A DNA stretch of 64,000 nt, taken from contig JADGBZ010000008.1 in the NCBI GenBank assembly GCA_015231175.1, positions 21,709 through 85,708 on the forward strand, given 5' to 3'. Shown here in pieces: positions 50,476 through 59,203 of this stretch. Below the pieces are notes generated by a model, which saw only the letters and a list, made by a program, of their open reading frames with translations, did not search any database and was not told the origin of the DNA. The position numbers and the translations under genes are program-made. Each line of letters begins with the position of its first letter. Positions within the stretch are counted from its first letter, which is position 1. This DNA is from Magnetococcales bacterium. GTDB lineage: Bacteria > Pseudomonadota > Magnetococcia > Magnetococcales > DC0425bin3.

Positions 50476-51420
50476 ATGAACTGGTTGTGCCGCAGGGTGT
50501 GTTGCATTCTGGTTGCGGGGCTTCTGATCGGAGGGGCGGAACGAGGTTTTTGCGATGCCACGGCAGCGGAGCTGGTCGAAGCAGGTGTGATCGCTGCCCG
50601 CCAACACGATTTTCGGCAGGCCATTGCCGATTTTGACCAGGCACTGACCCAACCCGAACTCACCCCCAGAGAACGGGCTGTCACGCTGAATAACCGTGGC
50701 AACGCCCGCAAAAAGCTGGGGCTGTATGAGGAGGCCTATCACGACTACACCCTGGCCTTGCGTCTGGATCCAGATCGACCCAAACCCCTGCATGACCGGG
50801 GCGTGGTCCGCTTTCTTCAAGGGCAGTTTTTTGCCGCAGCGCTGGATTTGCAGGAGTTTTTGCGCCGGGAACCCGATATGGCTTCACCCTATCCGTATCT
50901 TTGGCTCTACCTTGCCCGGGCACGTGCTGAAAACGAAAAAAATAGTGGTCATGTGTTTGATCACACCCCTTTTCAGGAACAGATCACCTGGCCCGGACCT
51001 TTGATCCGCCTACATCGCGAGGCGCTGGATGTCGATATGCTGCTTTCCTTTACCGGCGACCGGTCGACAAACAAGCACATGGAAAACCAATGTGATGCAT
51101 TTTTTCACATCGGCGAGTACCACCTTTTGCGAGGGAATCGGCAGGAGGCTCGCCGATGGTTCGACAAGACCCTGGCTACCGGCATGCAGCACCTGGACGA
51201 GTACGCCGCCGCCCGCGCCGAACGACAGGCATTGGAGTTGGACGCCCCTGCAACGCTCCCATCCCTGCTGGAGTTGGATCCGGAGGCGGTTTATTCTCCC
51301 CGGCCTGAGTCCTTTCCCGAGCGTAATTATCCACCACCTGGCCACGAATCGGGATCCAAGGGGCCGGCTCCCTGGCAGGTCCAGGACGGAGTCCTGGTGG
51401 GGTTCGGGGCGAAGCCCTGA
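50476..51420 (+). CDS. Secreted TPR protein (NlpI-like)
   Basis: 314 aa. A signal-like N-terminus (CILVAGLLIGGAERGFCDA) precedes 3-4 tetratricopeptide repeats (FRQAIADFDQALTQPEL, EAYHDYTLALRLDPDRPKPLHDRG, FAAALDLQEFLRREPD). The PYPYLWLYLARARA segment resembles NlpI, an outer-membrane scaffold for peptidoglycan hydrolases, but a lipobox is not clear. The last ~32 residues (from NYPPPGHES to VGFGAKP) are encoded by repeat copy D, so the native C-terminus was replaced or extended. An ATG at 50407 is a second possible start. Confidence 0.7.
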   Translation: MNWLCRRVCCILVAGLLIGGAERGFCDATAAELVEAGVIAARQHDFRQAIADFDQALTQPELTPRERAVTLNNRGNARKKLGLYEEAYHDYTLALRLDPDRPKPLHDRGVVRFLQGQFFAAALDLQEFLRREPDMASPYPYLWLYLARARAENEKNSGHVFDHTPFQEQITWPGPLIRLHREALDVDMLLSFTGDRSTNKHMENQCDAFFHIGEYHLLRGNRQEARRWFDKTLATGMQHLDEYAAARAERQALELDAPATLPSLLELDPEAVYSPRPESFPERNYPPPGHESGSKGPAPWQVQDGVLVGFGAKP

Positions 51421-51469
51421 CAAAGGCTTTCATATCCAGGTTTTTTTTGAAAGGGTGATGAATAGTTAC
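51323..51469 (+). repeat. Dispersed ~148-bp repeat, copy D
   Basis: 147 bp from GTAATTATCCACCACC to GATGAATAGTTAC. Hairpin 1 is CCAGGAC-GGA-GTCCTGG and hairpin 2 is the TCGGGGC-GAA-GCCCTGA form. Its first two thirds are translated as the C-terminus of the TPR protein. It is followed 27 bp later by the phhB stop on the other strand. Confidence 0.88.
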
Positions 51470-51495
51470 CACTTCAAATCATGTCGGTTGGTCCA

Positions 51496-51843
51496 CTACG
51501 TTCGGGATATTTCCCCCAGCATCAGATTGATCTTGGCGGCGCAGATATAGTCGTTCTCGGTCAAGGCAGCCACCGCAGCCGTTGCCCAGCGTACCCGGCA
51601 GCGATCATAGGAGAAGACCATTTCGGGGTGGTGATCCTCCTGCAAGGCGATTTGGGCCACAGCCTGAACAAAGGCGAGGGTCTCAGCATAATTTTTGAAC
51701 CAGAACAACCGGGATATTTCCAGACCATCCGATCCCAGCACCCACTCCGGAACTTCCTTCAGAAGTGCGCGGGCCTGGTCGATATCCAAGGCTGGATCGA
51801 CCTCTTGATAACGGCGGCATTTTCGCTCATGCAATTGAGTCAC
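51496..51843 (-). CDS. phhB: Pterin-4a-carbinolamine dehydratase
   Basis: 115 aa. It dehydrates 4a-hydroxytetrahydrobiopterin formed by aromatic amino acid hydroxylases. LLKEVPEWVLGSDGLEISRLFWFKNYAETLAFVQAVAQIALQEDHHPEMVFSYDRCRVRWAT contains the EDHHPE active-site motif. GTG at 51843 follows GGGGGAAGCC; the open frame further upstream is translated repeat copy E and an unlikely leader. No phenylalanine hydroxylase is next to it. Confidence 0.9.
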   Translation of the reverse strand: MTQLHERKCRRYQEVDPALDIDQARALLKEVPEWVLGSDGLEISRLFWFKNYAETLAFVQAVAQIALQEDHHPEMVFSYDRCRVRWATAAVAALTENDYICAAKINLMLGEISRT

Positions 51844-51896
51844 GGCTTCCCCCTTTAGTGAACCAGGCCTCAGACAGATCAGGAGGAAGAGCATCC

Positions 51897-51998
51897 TTTT
51901 CTGCAAGAAAAGCCTGGATATGTGAAAGCCTTTGTCAGGGTTTCGCCCCGAACCCCACCAGGAGGAAGGGCGCAGCCCTTCCTCCTGGACCTCCATCC
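51897..51998 (-). repeat. Dispersed repeat, variant partial copy E
   Basis: About 100 bp in inverse orientation. The GGATATGTGAAAGCC and TTTCGCCCCGAACCCCACC blocks match the family, but terminal ends are missing. Hairpin 1 is enlarged to a perfect 14-bp stem, CCAGGAGGAAGGGC-GCA-GCCCTTCCTCCTGG (51958-51988). It sits upstream of phhB. Nothing else is visible in 51844-52052. Confidence 0.75.
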
Positions 51999-52052
51999 CA
52001 GTTTTTCAAGCGTTCTTTGGGTGGGTGCCTGCCCTATCCGAACATCCTTGGG

Positions 52053-54584
52053 TCATGAATCCCAAACGATCCATTGGGTATCCAAGGGGACCGAGGCGTT
52101 GGTGTTGGCAGGGATGACCCGTGGCGTATAGTGTTCGGCAGGCCGGTCGGCGGAAACTTCGCCGACGTAGGTGTACCCATTGACGGCTCCCAAGAGAGTG
52201 TGATCACGGCGCAGGTTGATCACCGTGGGCGCCTGCTTGGGATTGTCGGCATAAAGTTGCACGATGACGTGTTCGGCGGAGATATCGCCCAGATAGACCG
52301 GAATACTGAACCGGCGCTGTCCATTCTCCAGGTTTTCGATATAGCGGCCACCAAAGCGGACGGCGTTGCGTCCCCGGTTCAGCATCCGCCGCCAGGCGAC
52401 CAGATCCCTCCCCACGTGGCCACCTTGGTGGGCGCGCTTGGCATACCCTTCTGCCAGGGGAATATAATATTTTTCCGAATACTCCCGCACCATGCGGTTG
52501 GTGGAGAAGAAGGGGGTCAGGCGGGCCATGCTCTCGCGCATGCGCTTGACCCAGGCCTCCGGGATCCCCTGGGCATCGCGCTGATAAAAGTCCGGAACAA
52601 TATCGTTCTCCAACAGGCGATACAACTCATCCGCCTCGGCGGCATCAAGCTGTTCATTGTGCTCTTCGGCGTGCTCCATGCCGTCGCCCAGGGACCAGCC
52701 CACCGCCGGGTCATAGGCCTCAGCCCACCACCCATCCTGGACGGAGAGGTTGAGCCCGCCATTGACCAGAACCTTCATGCCACTGGTACCGCTGGCTTCC
52801 CAAGGGCGACGCGGATTGTTCAACCACACGTCCACCCCTTGCACCATGCGTTCAGCCAGAAGCATGTCATAGTCGCTGATGTAGATGGCCCGCTGCCGCA
52901 CATCGGGGCGGCGGCAGAACTGCACCCAGGCTCGAACCATGCCTTGACCAAACCTGTCGGCAGGGTGCGCCTTGCCGGCGATGATCAATTGCACCGGGCG
53001 TTCCGGGTGATTCAGGATGCGCACGAGACGATCCGGATCCCGCAACAACAGGTTGGGACGCTTGTAGGTGGCAAAGCGCCGGGCAAAACCGATCGTAAGA
53101 ATATTGGCATCGAACAGGGGGTCGCTTTGCAGGCGATCCGGGGAGGTGGTGCCAATCTGGTGCTGCTCGTCATAGGAGCGGACGTAATTGACCAGGCGAT
53201 GGCGATTGTCCATGCGCAGGCGCCACATGTCGGCATCGGACTGCTGCCGGATGCGATCTTCCATGCCCTTCAATTCGTCATCCCAGCGGTCATGGCCACA
53301 GGATTTGTCCCAGAAGGTGAGAGATGGCGGGGACTCCCAGGAGGGGACATGCACACCGTTGGTGACATGACCCACCGGAACCTCCGCCAAGGGCCAGCAT
53401 GGGAAAAGATTGACAAACAATCCCTGGCTGACCTGCCCATGCAGGCGGCTCACACCGTTGATGGCATGGCTGCCTCGGATCGCCAGATAGGCCATGTTGA
53501 AGGGGGCGTCTGGACCTTCATCCGGCGCACGGGCCAACTCCATCATGGCATCGAGGGTGATGTGCAGCCCCTCGGTGGCATATTTTCCCAGGTAACGCTC
53601 GACGAGATAGCGGGGGAAACGATCGAAACCGGCCGCAACCGGGGTGTGGGTGGTGAACAGATTGCCCGCCCGGGTGATCGCGATGGCCTCCTCGAAGGTG
53701 ACATCGTGGGCCCGCATGAAACTCTTGGCGCGTGCCAGCACCACCAACGCCGCATGCCCCTCGTTCAGGTGACAGACATCCGGCTCGATCTTGAGCGCCT
53801 GCAACAGACTCCAGCCACCGATACCCAGCAAAATCTCCTGCTGAAGACGCTGCTCCAGTCCACCACCGTAAAGCTCGGTGCTGATGCAACGATCCATGGG
53901 AGAGTTGAGGGGGTCGTTGGTGTCGAGCAGGTAGAGCGTGATGCCGCCGATACGGGCCTGCCAGACACGCACCCAGACATCCCGGCCCGGGAAGAGGGGA
54001 AGGTGCAACCGCAGCCACTCCCCGGAAGCATCGCGCACCTGGGTGACCGGAAGCTCGCTCGTGTTGTTGGCCGGATACATGGCGATCTGGTTGCCATCTT
54101 CGTCGACAGCCTGGCGGAAATAGCCACTCTGGTAGAGGATGCCGACTCCGGTCAGGGGAATGCCCAACTCGCTGGCGGCTTTCAGGTGGTCGCCGGCCAA
54201 CAGGCCGAGGCCTCCCGAGTAGATGGGCAGCGCCTCGCTGAGGCCGAACTCCATGCAGAAGTAAACGATGTTTTTTAAAGGAGATTCGCGATGCCGACGC
54301 GAAAACCAATGCTCGCTGTTGGCAATTTTTTTCTGCATCTCCTGGAGGGATTGGACCGTAGAATGAAATTCCTTGTTTTCTTTTAATTTATTCAAGGTTT
54401 GTTTGGAAACGGACTGCAACACCAGCCAGGGGTTGTGGGTCATGTGCCACACCTCCTGGTTGAGTTGCTTCCAGAGCGCGTCGGCCTCGTGATTCCAGGA
54501 GAAGCGCAGGTCCAGTGCCAGATCGATCAATCCCTCCAGACCCGACGGCAACATGGGATAATAACGACTCAACGGGGTGGTCAT
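52053..54584 (-). CDS. glgP: Alpha-glucan (glycogen) phosphorylase
   Basis: 843 aa, GT35. It releases glucose-1-phosphate from glycogen or maltodextrins with pyridoxal phosphate. The N-terminal DUF3417-like segment (LPSGLEGLIDLALDLRFSWNHEADALW) marks the alpha-glucan phosphorylase subfamily. VYFCMEFGLSEALPIYSGGLGLLAGDHLKAASELGIPLTGVGILY, the HVTNGVHVPSW motif, and the PLP-lysine region PWEASGTSGMKVLVNGGLNLSVQDGWWAEAYD are complete. It stands alone; no other glycogen genes are in the window. AGAGGAAATGCC precedes the ATG. Confidence 0.95.
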   Translation of the reverse strand: MTTPLSRYYPMLPSGLEGLIDLALDLRFSWNHEADALWKQLNQEVWHMTHNPWLVLQSVSKQTLNKLKENKEFHSTVQSLQEMQKKIANSEHWFSRRHRESPLKNIVYFCMEFGLSEALPIYSGGLGLLAGDHLKAASELGIPLTGVGILYQSGYFRQAVDEDGNQIAMYPANNTSELPVTQVRDASGEWLRLHLPLFPGRDVWVRVWQARIGGITLYLLDTNDPLNSPMDRCISTELYGGGLEQRLQQEILLGIGGWSLLQALKIEPDVCHLNEGHAALVVLARAKSFMRAHDVTFEEAIAITRAGNLFTTHTPVAAGFDRFPRYLVERYLGKYATEGLHITLDAMMELARAPDEGPDAPFNMAYLAIRGSHAINGVSRLHGQVSQGLFVNLFPCWPLAEVPVGHVTNGVHVPSWESPPSLTFWDKSCGHDRWDDELKGMEDRIRQQSDADMWRLRMDNRHRLVNYVRSYDEQHQIGTTSPDRLQSDPLFDANILTIGFARRFATYKRPNLLLRDPDRLVRILNHPERPVQLIIAGKAHPADRFGQGMVRAWVQFCRRPDVRQRAIYISDYDMLLAERMVQGVDVWLNNPRRPWEASGTSGMKVLVNGGLNLSVQDGWWAEAYDPAVGWSLGDGMEHAEEHNEQLDAAEADELYRLLENDIVPDFYQRDAQGIPEAWVKRMRESMARLTPFFSTNRMVREYSEKYYIPLAEGYAKRAHQGGHVGRDLVAWRRMLNRGRNAVRFGGRYIENLENGQRRFSIPVYLGDISAEHVIVQLYADNPKQAPTVINLRRDHTLLGAVNGYTYVGEVSADRPAEHYTPRVIPANTNASVPLDTQWIVWDS

Positions 54585-54847
54585 GGCATTTCCTCTTGAT
54601 CACTTGTATGATGCAGACCAATCTTTGTCTGACAGCGGAAAAAAATGGCAACAGAATCCTGTCTCTCCCCCAAGATGAGACAAGCGATCCCGCCGATGGA
54701 ACCCCACAATCTATAATAAAAAAAAACAATGTCAAGAAGGCCAGAAAAAAACCGGGTTGTTGTTCATCGCCGGGGAGGGGTGCATAATGTGATGCGGGGC
54801 GGCGGTTGCCTGCGTTCTTCCCGGTGGTGGTTTGGAGTGGAGAGTCG

Positions 54848-55495
54848 ATGAAAGCCCAAGTCGTTTCGCCCATTGGCCGTGGACTCACCTGGGGATTGGC
54901 GGACGGAAGGGAACTTCCCCACATTTTCGTCATTGCCGGACCCAATGGCGCCGGAAAATCCACGACGGCACCGATGCTTTTGCGGCACCATTTTGGGGTG
55001 TTCGACTATGTCAACGCCGATACCATTGCCGCTGGCCTTTCCGCCTTTGCTCCGGAGCGCGCCGCCATGCAGGCCGGACGCATCATGCTCCGCGAGTTGC
55101 ACCGGTTGCAGGCAAAACATGTCGATTTTGCCTTCGAGACCACGCTTTCGACCCGCAGCTATCTCCCCTGGCTGGTCAAGTGCCGCAACGATGGGTATCA
55201 GATCAGCCTGTTGTTCATTGCTTTGTCCTCTCCCGAGGTGGCAACGGCCCGGGTGGCGGAGCGGGTTCGCAACGGCGGGCACGGCATCCCCGAGCATGTC
55301 ATTCGGCGCCGCTACTGTCGTGGCCTGGGCAATTTTTTCACCCTTTACCAGCCCGTTCTGGATCGGTGGTTTTTGGTCGATAATTCCCTTGCAGCCCTTC
55401 CGACGATTGTGGCATACGGTGGAACCGGAATCGCGCCTGCTGTCCTGCGTGCGGATCTGTATGCCCTTTTGGAGGAGCGTTATGCCAAGAGATGA
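54848..55495 (+). CDS. Zeta-toxin-like P-loop kinase
   Basis: 215 aa. Walker A is IAGPNGAGKSTTAP near residue 33, followed by VNADTIAAGLSAFAPERAAMQAGRIMLRELHRL and DFAFETTLSTRSYLPWL, the conserved blocks of the zeta-toxin/UDP-N-acetylglucosamine kinase family. Arg-rich YRRR-type residues (VIRRRYCRGLGNFF) suit the lid. It could phosphorylate UDP-GlcNAc, halting wall synthesis, but chromosomal homologs may have other substrates. The ATG at 54848 follows GGAGAG. It overlaps the next gene by 14 bp. Confidence 0.8.
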   Translation: MKAQVVSPIGRGLTWGLADGRELPHIFVIAGPNGAGKSTTAPMLLRHHFGVFDYVNADTIAAGLSAFAPERAAMQAGRIMLRELHRLQAKHVDFAFETTLSTRSYLPWLVKCRNDGYQISLLFIALSSPEVATARVAERVRNGGHGIPEHVIRRRYCRGLGNFFTLYQPVLDRWFLVDNSLAALPTIVAYGGTGIAPAVLRADLYALLEERYAKR

Positions 55496-55724
55496 AGAGG
55501 GATTTTTTCAGCCACAAGCGGACGGGCGCCAGGCACCCGAGTCCCTCGGTGTTGAAGACTTTGCTGCCCGGGTGTTGGCAGCGGTGGCAGAGGGGGGCCG
55601 TCGCGCTGCCCTCGAACACAAACGCGCCGGCATCCCCATGGCAGAGTGGCGGGAAGGGCGTCTGGTGCTTATCCCCCCGGAAGAGATCCAGGTTCCTGAA
55701 ACGCCAGCCCGCTTTCCGCCTTGA
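55482..55724 (+). CDS. Small partner of zeta-like kinase, possible antitoxin
   Basis: 80 aa. GGAGG precedes the ATG at 55482 inside the end of the kinase gene. The C-terminal half (ALEHKRAGIPMAEWREGRLVLIPPEEIQ) has the form of short proteins often encoded next to such kinases; the N-terminal half has one helix (VEDFAARVLAAVAEGGRRAAL). Not homologous by eye to epsilon antitoxin. The tight overlap suggests coupled expression. Confidence 0.6.
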   Translation: MPRDEEGFFQPQADGRQAPESLGVEDFAARVLAAVAEGGRRAALEHKRAGIPMAEWREGRLVLIPPEEIQVPETPARFPP

Positions 55725-55853
55725 TCCGTACCTGCCAACGCAGAAAATGCCAGGGGGAGTTTGGTGTTTCATCCGTTACCATGTACACCTTTACCTGTAT
55801 AACAGTATAAGACTACGGGGGATAATGGAAGATTTTTCGTCGGGGGAGCTGTG

Positions 55854-57425
55854 ATGCTACGTCGTTTGCGGGGGTCAACCCTGGTTGCCAAGTTGCTCGC
55901 CATGGTTTGGACCATGGCCGCAACGCTCTTTGTGGTTGTTTTTGCAGGCATCATGAGCCAGCCCGACGCGCAGGAGACCGAATCTGGTACAAGCCTTGTT
56001 GCGCTTGTGGTGGTGATTGTCTTTTCTTCTCTTGGGGTTGCCTTCGTGTACTGGCTTGCTCGCATGGTCCAGGGCCAGATCGACGATGCCATGGAGAAGG
56101 TCCATCGTGCCACGGAAGGAGGGTTGACACTCGACGATTTTCGGGATGCTGCTGGTGTTGCCCCAGATCCATGGCAGCGCACCTTGGCCGAATGGGTGAC
56201 AACCCGAGAGGGTTTGCGGGGACAGGTCGCTGAGCAACAGAGACATGCTGCTGAATTTGCGGATGTCTTGGAAAGAGGCCTCCGGGATGTGGCACATTGC
56301 AAAACCGCCCTGGATCGACAGAGCCGGATGGTGGCATCGGTTGCTGGGGAGATCGTGCCGATCCTGGAGGCCATCGTGGCCTCGATGGGGCAAAACGATC
56401 AGGATTTTCATACGGTATCCGCTTCGGTGGAGGAGATCAGCACCAATATGGCCTCCATCTCGACCACTGCCGACACGGTGGGTACCAACCTGCAATCCGT
56501 CGCGACACGGTCGGGGACAGCCAGTGCCAATCTGCGTCAGGTACGGGAGGCTGCGGAACGTTCCGGGAGCCGGTTGCAGGCCGTTGCCAGTTCCCTGGGA
56601 CACATGTCCACCACCCTGGGAGCCATCAAGAACCGATGTAAGAGTGCCCGGGATGAGTCCGAAATGGCCAATGCCCAGGTGGCCGGCATGGCGGATGTCA
56701 TGAACAAGCTCTCCCACTCCACCTCCCAGATCGGCAGAGTGGTTGAAGTGATCAAGGATATTGCCGAACAGACCGACATGCTGGCCCTGAATGCGTCGAT
56801 AGAGGCAGCCGGGGCCGGCGCTGCCGGCAAGGGGTTTGCGGTGGTGGCCAATGAAGTCAAGGAACTTGCCCGCCAGACCGGCCAAGCCACCCGGATGATT
56901 ACCACTCAGGTCAAGGAAATTCAGGGCAATACCCAGGAGGTGGTCGATGCCACCCACAACATGGTCCGATTTGTTGAACGTATCCGCAATGCCAATGACG
57001 AAATTCTTCTGGATGTCGATCATCAGGACCAGACCATGGTGGACGTGGCCACGGCCATGGCCAGCGCTTCGACCGAGACGCATGACGCCCTGCAAAGTCT
57101 GGGAGAGTCTGTCGATGGTATTGCCGAGGTCAATCGTAATGTCCAGGATCTCTCGGTTGGTATTGGCGAGGTGACCCGCAACATCGCCGAGATGGCGATC
57201 GCAGTCCGGAGTGTGCCCCCCACCATCGTCCACCTCTCTGAAATTGCCCAAGGTGCGGTTGGACAATTACAAGAGGGCGCCCGCCTGGCCCGGGAAGTGA
57301 CAACGCATGCGGATGCCCTGCACAAGACAGCAGAGGAGTGGATGAATACGTACAATAAAATCAACTTTTCAGTCGCCAACCGAGGTGAAAGAGCGACACC
57401 GCAAGGGCAAAAAGCCCGATCATGA
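55854..57425 (+). CDS. Methyl-accepting chemotaxis protein, short-loop
   Basis: 523 aa. Two transmembrane helices (about residues 13-36 and 46-66) are separated by only ~10 residues, so no periplasmic sensor domain exists. A helical region follows, then the signalling domain with the conserved hairpin tip [37 protein letters not shown] near residues 303-345 that contacts CheA/CheW. Input must come from the cytoplasm or membrane. The ATG at 55854 follows CGGGGGAGCT; GTG one codon earlier is possible. The last 65 bp overlap the convergent ABC permease. Confidence 0.9.
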   Translation: MLRRLRGSTLVAKLLAMVWTMAATLFVVVFAGIMSQPDAQETESGTSLVALVVVIVFSSLGVAFVYWLARMVQGQIDDAMEKVHRATEGGLTLDDFRDAAGVAPDPWQRTLAEWVTTREGLRGQVAEQQRHAAEFADVLERGLRDVAHCKTALDRQSRMVASVAGEIVPILEAIVASMGQNDQDFHTVSASVEEISTNMASISTTADTVGTNLQSVATRSGTASANLRQVREAAERSGSRLQAVASSLGHMSTTLGAIKNRCKSARDESEMANAQVAGMADVMNKLSHSTSQIGRVVEVIKDIAEQTDMLALNASIEAAGAGAAGKGFAVVANEVKELARQTGQATRMITTQVKEIQGNTQEVVDATHNMVRFVERIRNANDEILLDVDHQDQTMVDVATAMASASTETHDALQSLGESVDGIAEVNRNVQDLSVGIGEVTRNIAEMAIAVRSVPPTIVHLSEIAQGAVGQLQEGARLAREVTTHADALHKTAEEWMNTYNKINFSVANRGERATPQGQKARS

Positions 57426-58128
57426 CGAGCAATACAGCCGGGATGGCCCAAACAGGGGCGGTTTGCCCACTGCCGAGGACGCCGTGCCGAAAAAGATCGA
57501 CCAGGTAGAAGACGGGATTGAATAAAAACACCCCCTGCCAACCAGCGGGCAGCATGGTGTTGGCAAAAAACACCCCGCCCAGGTAGACCATCGGGGTCAG
57601 GATAAAATTGCCGACCAACGACACTTGATCGAAGTTTTTGGCCCAAATCCCGGTCAACAATCCGATCAGGCCGAAAATGGCCGCCATGATCAGGGCGGCG
57701 CCAATCAGTAAAACTGGATTGGCGATGGAAAAAACGACAAAACAACGTGATGCCAATAGAATGGAAGCACCTACCAGGATGCCTCGTGCCATCGCGGCGG
57801 CGGTGAAAGCCATGACAATCTGCGCCGGTTTTAACGGCAAGGCGAGCAGGTCGGCTTGCAACATGCCCAGATATTTCATCTGAATCAGCGAAGAGCTGGA
57901 GTTTTGAAAGGCGTGCTGCATGATTCCCATGGCAGCCAGGCCAGGCGCCAGGAATTGAAGATAGGTGACCCCCACGCCGGTCTCTCCGATGCGTTGCCCC
58001 AACGCACCACCGAAAATGGCAAAATAGAGTAGGGCAGATATCAGGGGCGCCCCCAGGGTTTGCGACCAAACCAGAAGGAAACGCAAACACTCCCGCCGGA
58101 ATAGCGACCAGTTTCCATACCAGTTCAC
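57361..58128 (-). CDS. ABC-2 type permease (YadH-like)
   Basis: 255 aa with six transmembrane helices. The [28 protein letters not shown] start and the [41 protein letters not shown] region match YadH/ABC-2 permeases for lipophilic compounds or surface molecules. It overlaps the ATPase gene by 4 bp, so the two form one exporter unit. The substrate is unknown. Confidence 0.88.
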   Translation of the reverse strand: MNWYGNWSLFRRECLRFLLVWSQTLGAPLISALLYFAIFGGALGQRIGETGVGVTYLQFLAPGLAAMGIMQHAFQNSSSSLIQMKYLGMLQADLLALPLKPAQIVMAFTAAAMARGILVGASILLASRCFVVFSIANPVLLIGAALIMAAIFGLIGLLTGIWAKNFDQVSLVGNFILTPMVYLGGVFFANTMLPAGWQGVFLFNPVFYLVDLFRHGVLGSGQTAPVWAIPAVLLVMIGLFALAVSLFHLGWRLKS

Positions 58129-59030
58129 GATTGTTTCCCCGTCAGGCGCAAAAAGACATCCTCCAGACGTGGCCGATCGATGCGCAGATCGGCTGTTTTG
58201 CCGGCCACGGTGCCCAGCCAGGAAAAAAACTCCTGCTGGCGTTCCACGGTAAACTCACCTGTGAGGCGGAGCCCACCCGCATCCATCTCCCCCGTGGCTA
58301 AGCCGACGGGAAAAGGAACGGCCTCGTGCAGATCGATCTCAAACTGCCGGGAACCAAAAGCGGCCAACAAGGCGGGAGTGCGGTCACAGGCTACGACCTC
58401 TCCATCACGCAGCATGGCGACCCGTTGGGCCAGCTCCTGTGCCTCCTCGATGTAATGGGTCGTCAGAATGACCGTTGTGCCATTCTGGTGTAGTTCGCGC
58501 ACAAACTCCCACAGGGAGTGCCGCAGGGCGACATCAACCCCGGCGGTCGGTTCGTCGAGAATCAACAGGCGTGGTTTGTGGGCCAATGCCTTGGCGATGG
58601 TCAGACGCCGCCGCATCCCCCCGGAGAGGGCCTTGCTGTTTTTATCGGCATAGGGAGCCAGATGCAGGCGTTCCAGCAACGCATCGATCCAGGCCCGATT
58701 GTCGGCAATGCCGTAATAGCCGCTATGGTGTTGCAGTATCTCCCGTACCGAAAAAAAAGGGTCCAGGGCAATTTCCTGGGGTGTGTATCCCAGCAGCATG
58801 CGCGTCCGTTGTGGGTGCTTGTCGATCGAAAGACCAAATACCGTGACATGACCAGAGCTTTTGGTCACCACCTGGGCAACGATGTTGATCAAGGTCGACT
58901 TGCCGGCGCCATTGGGGCCCAGTATGGCAAAAAACTCGCCCTCGCCAACCTCCATGTCGATTCCGTGCAAGGCCTTGGCGCCGTTGTGATAGTGTTTGGA
59001 CAATCCGACGATGGTCAATGCGGGAGTCAT
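58125..59030 (-). CDS. ABC transporter ATP-binding protein (YadG-like)
   Basis: 301 aa. Walker A is GPNGAGKSTL near residue 37, the signature is LSGGMRRRLTIAKALAHKP, Walker B is LLILDEPTAGVD, with a switch His in VILTTHYIEEAQELA. The ~80-residue C-terminal domain is typical of the YadG/NodI-like exporters. First gene of the two-gene exporter. A small region upstream (59031-59203) is the divergent promoter area shared with the SPOR protein. Confidence 0.92.
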   Translation of the reverse strand: MTPALTIVGLSKHYHNGAKALHGIDMEVGEGEFFAILGPNGAGKSTLINIVAQVVTKSSGHVTVFGLSIDKHPQRTRMLLGYTPQEIALDPFFSVREILQHHSGYYGIADNRAWIDALLERLHLAPYADKNSKALSGGMRRRLTIAKALAHKPRLLILDEPTAGVDVALRHSLWEFVRELHQNGTTVILTTHYIEEAQELAQRVAMLRDGEVVACDRTPALLAAFGSRQFEIDLHEAVPFPVGLATGEMDAGGLRLTGEFTVERQQEFFSWLGTVAGKTADLRIDRPRLEDVFLRLTGKQS

Positions 59031-59203
59031 GCGTTCAGGTTAACCTTCATGGTAGACTCGGCCCCCTTGCCAGTGCGATAGGAGAGGATGTGATGTATGG
59101 CATGAAATATGCAGTGCATTCCCAAAAAACAACCCCAAAATCAACCAGGCAATCATTCGGTGTGGTGATGAGTCGGCCAACACCACAGGACTAAGGACGG
59201 GAC

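Noticed and set aside
52074..54278. 734-codon plus-strand frame opposite glgP
   Set aside because: The phosphorylase on the other strand is complete and conserved; this is its shadow.
54585..54847. Possible terminator or gene between glgP and the zeta-like kinase
   Set aside because: There is an A-rich tract but no stem before it, and no frame with coding features.
55875..57266. 463-codon minus-strand frame opposite the chemoreceptor
   Set aside because: Gly/His-rich shadow of a coiled-coil gene.
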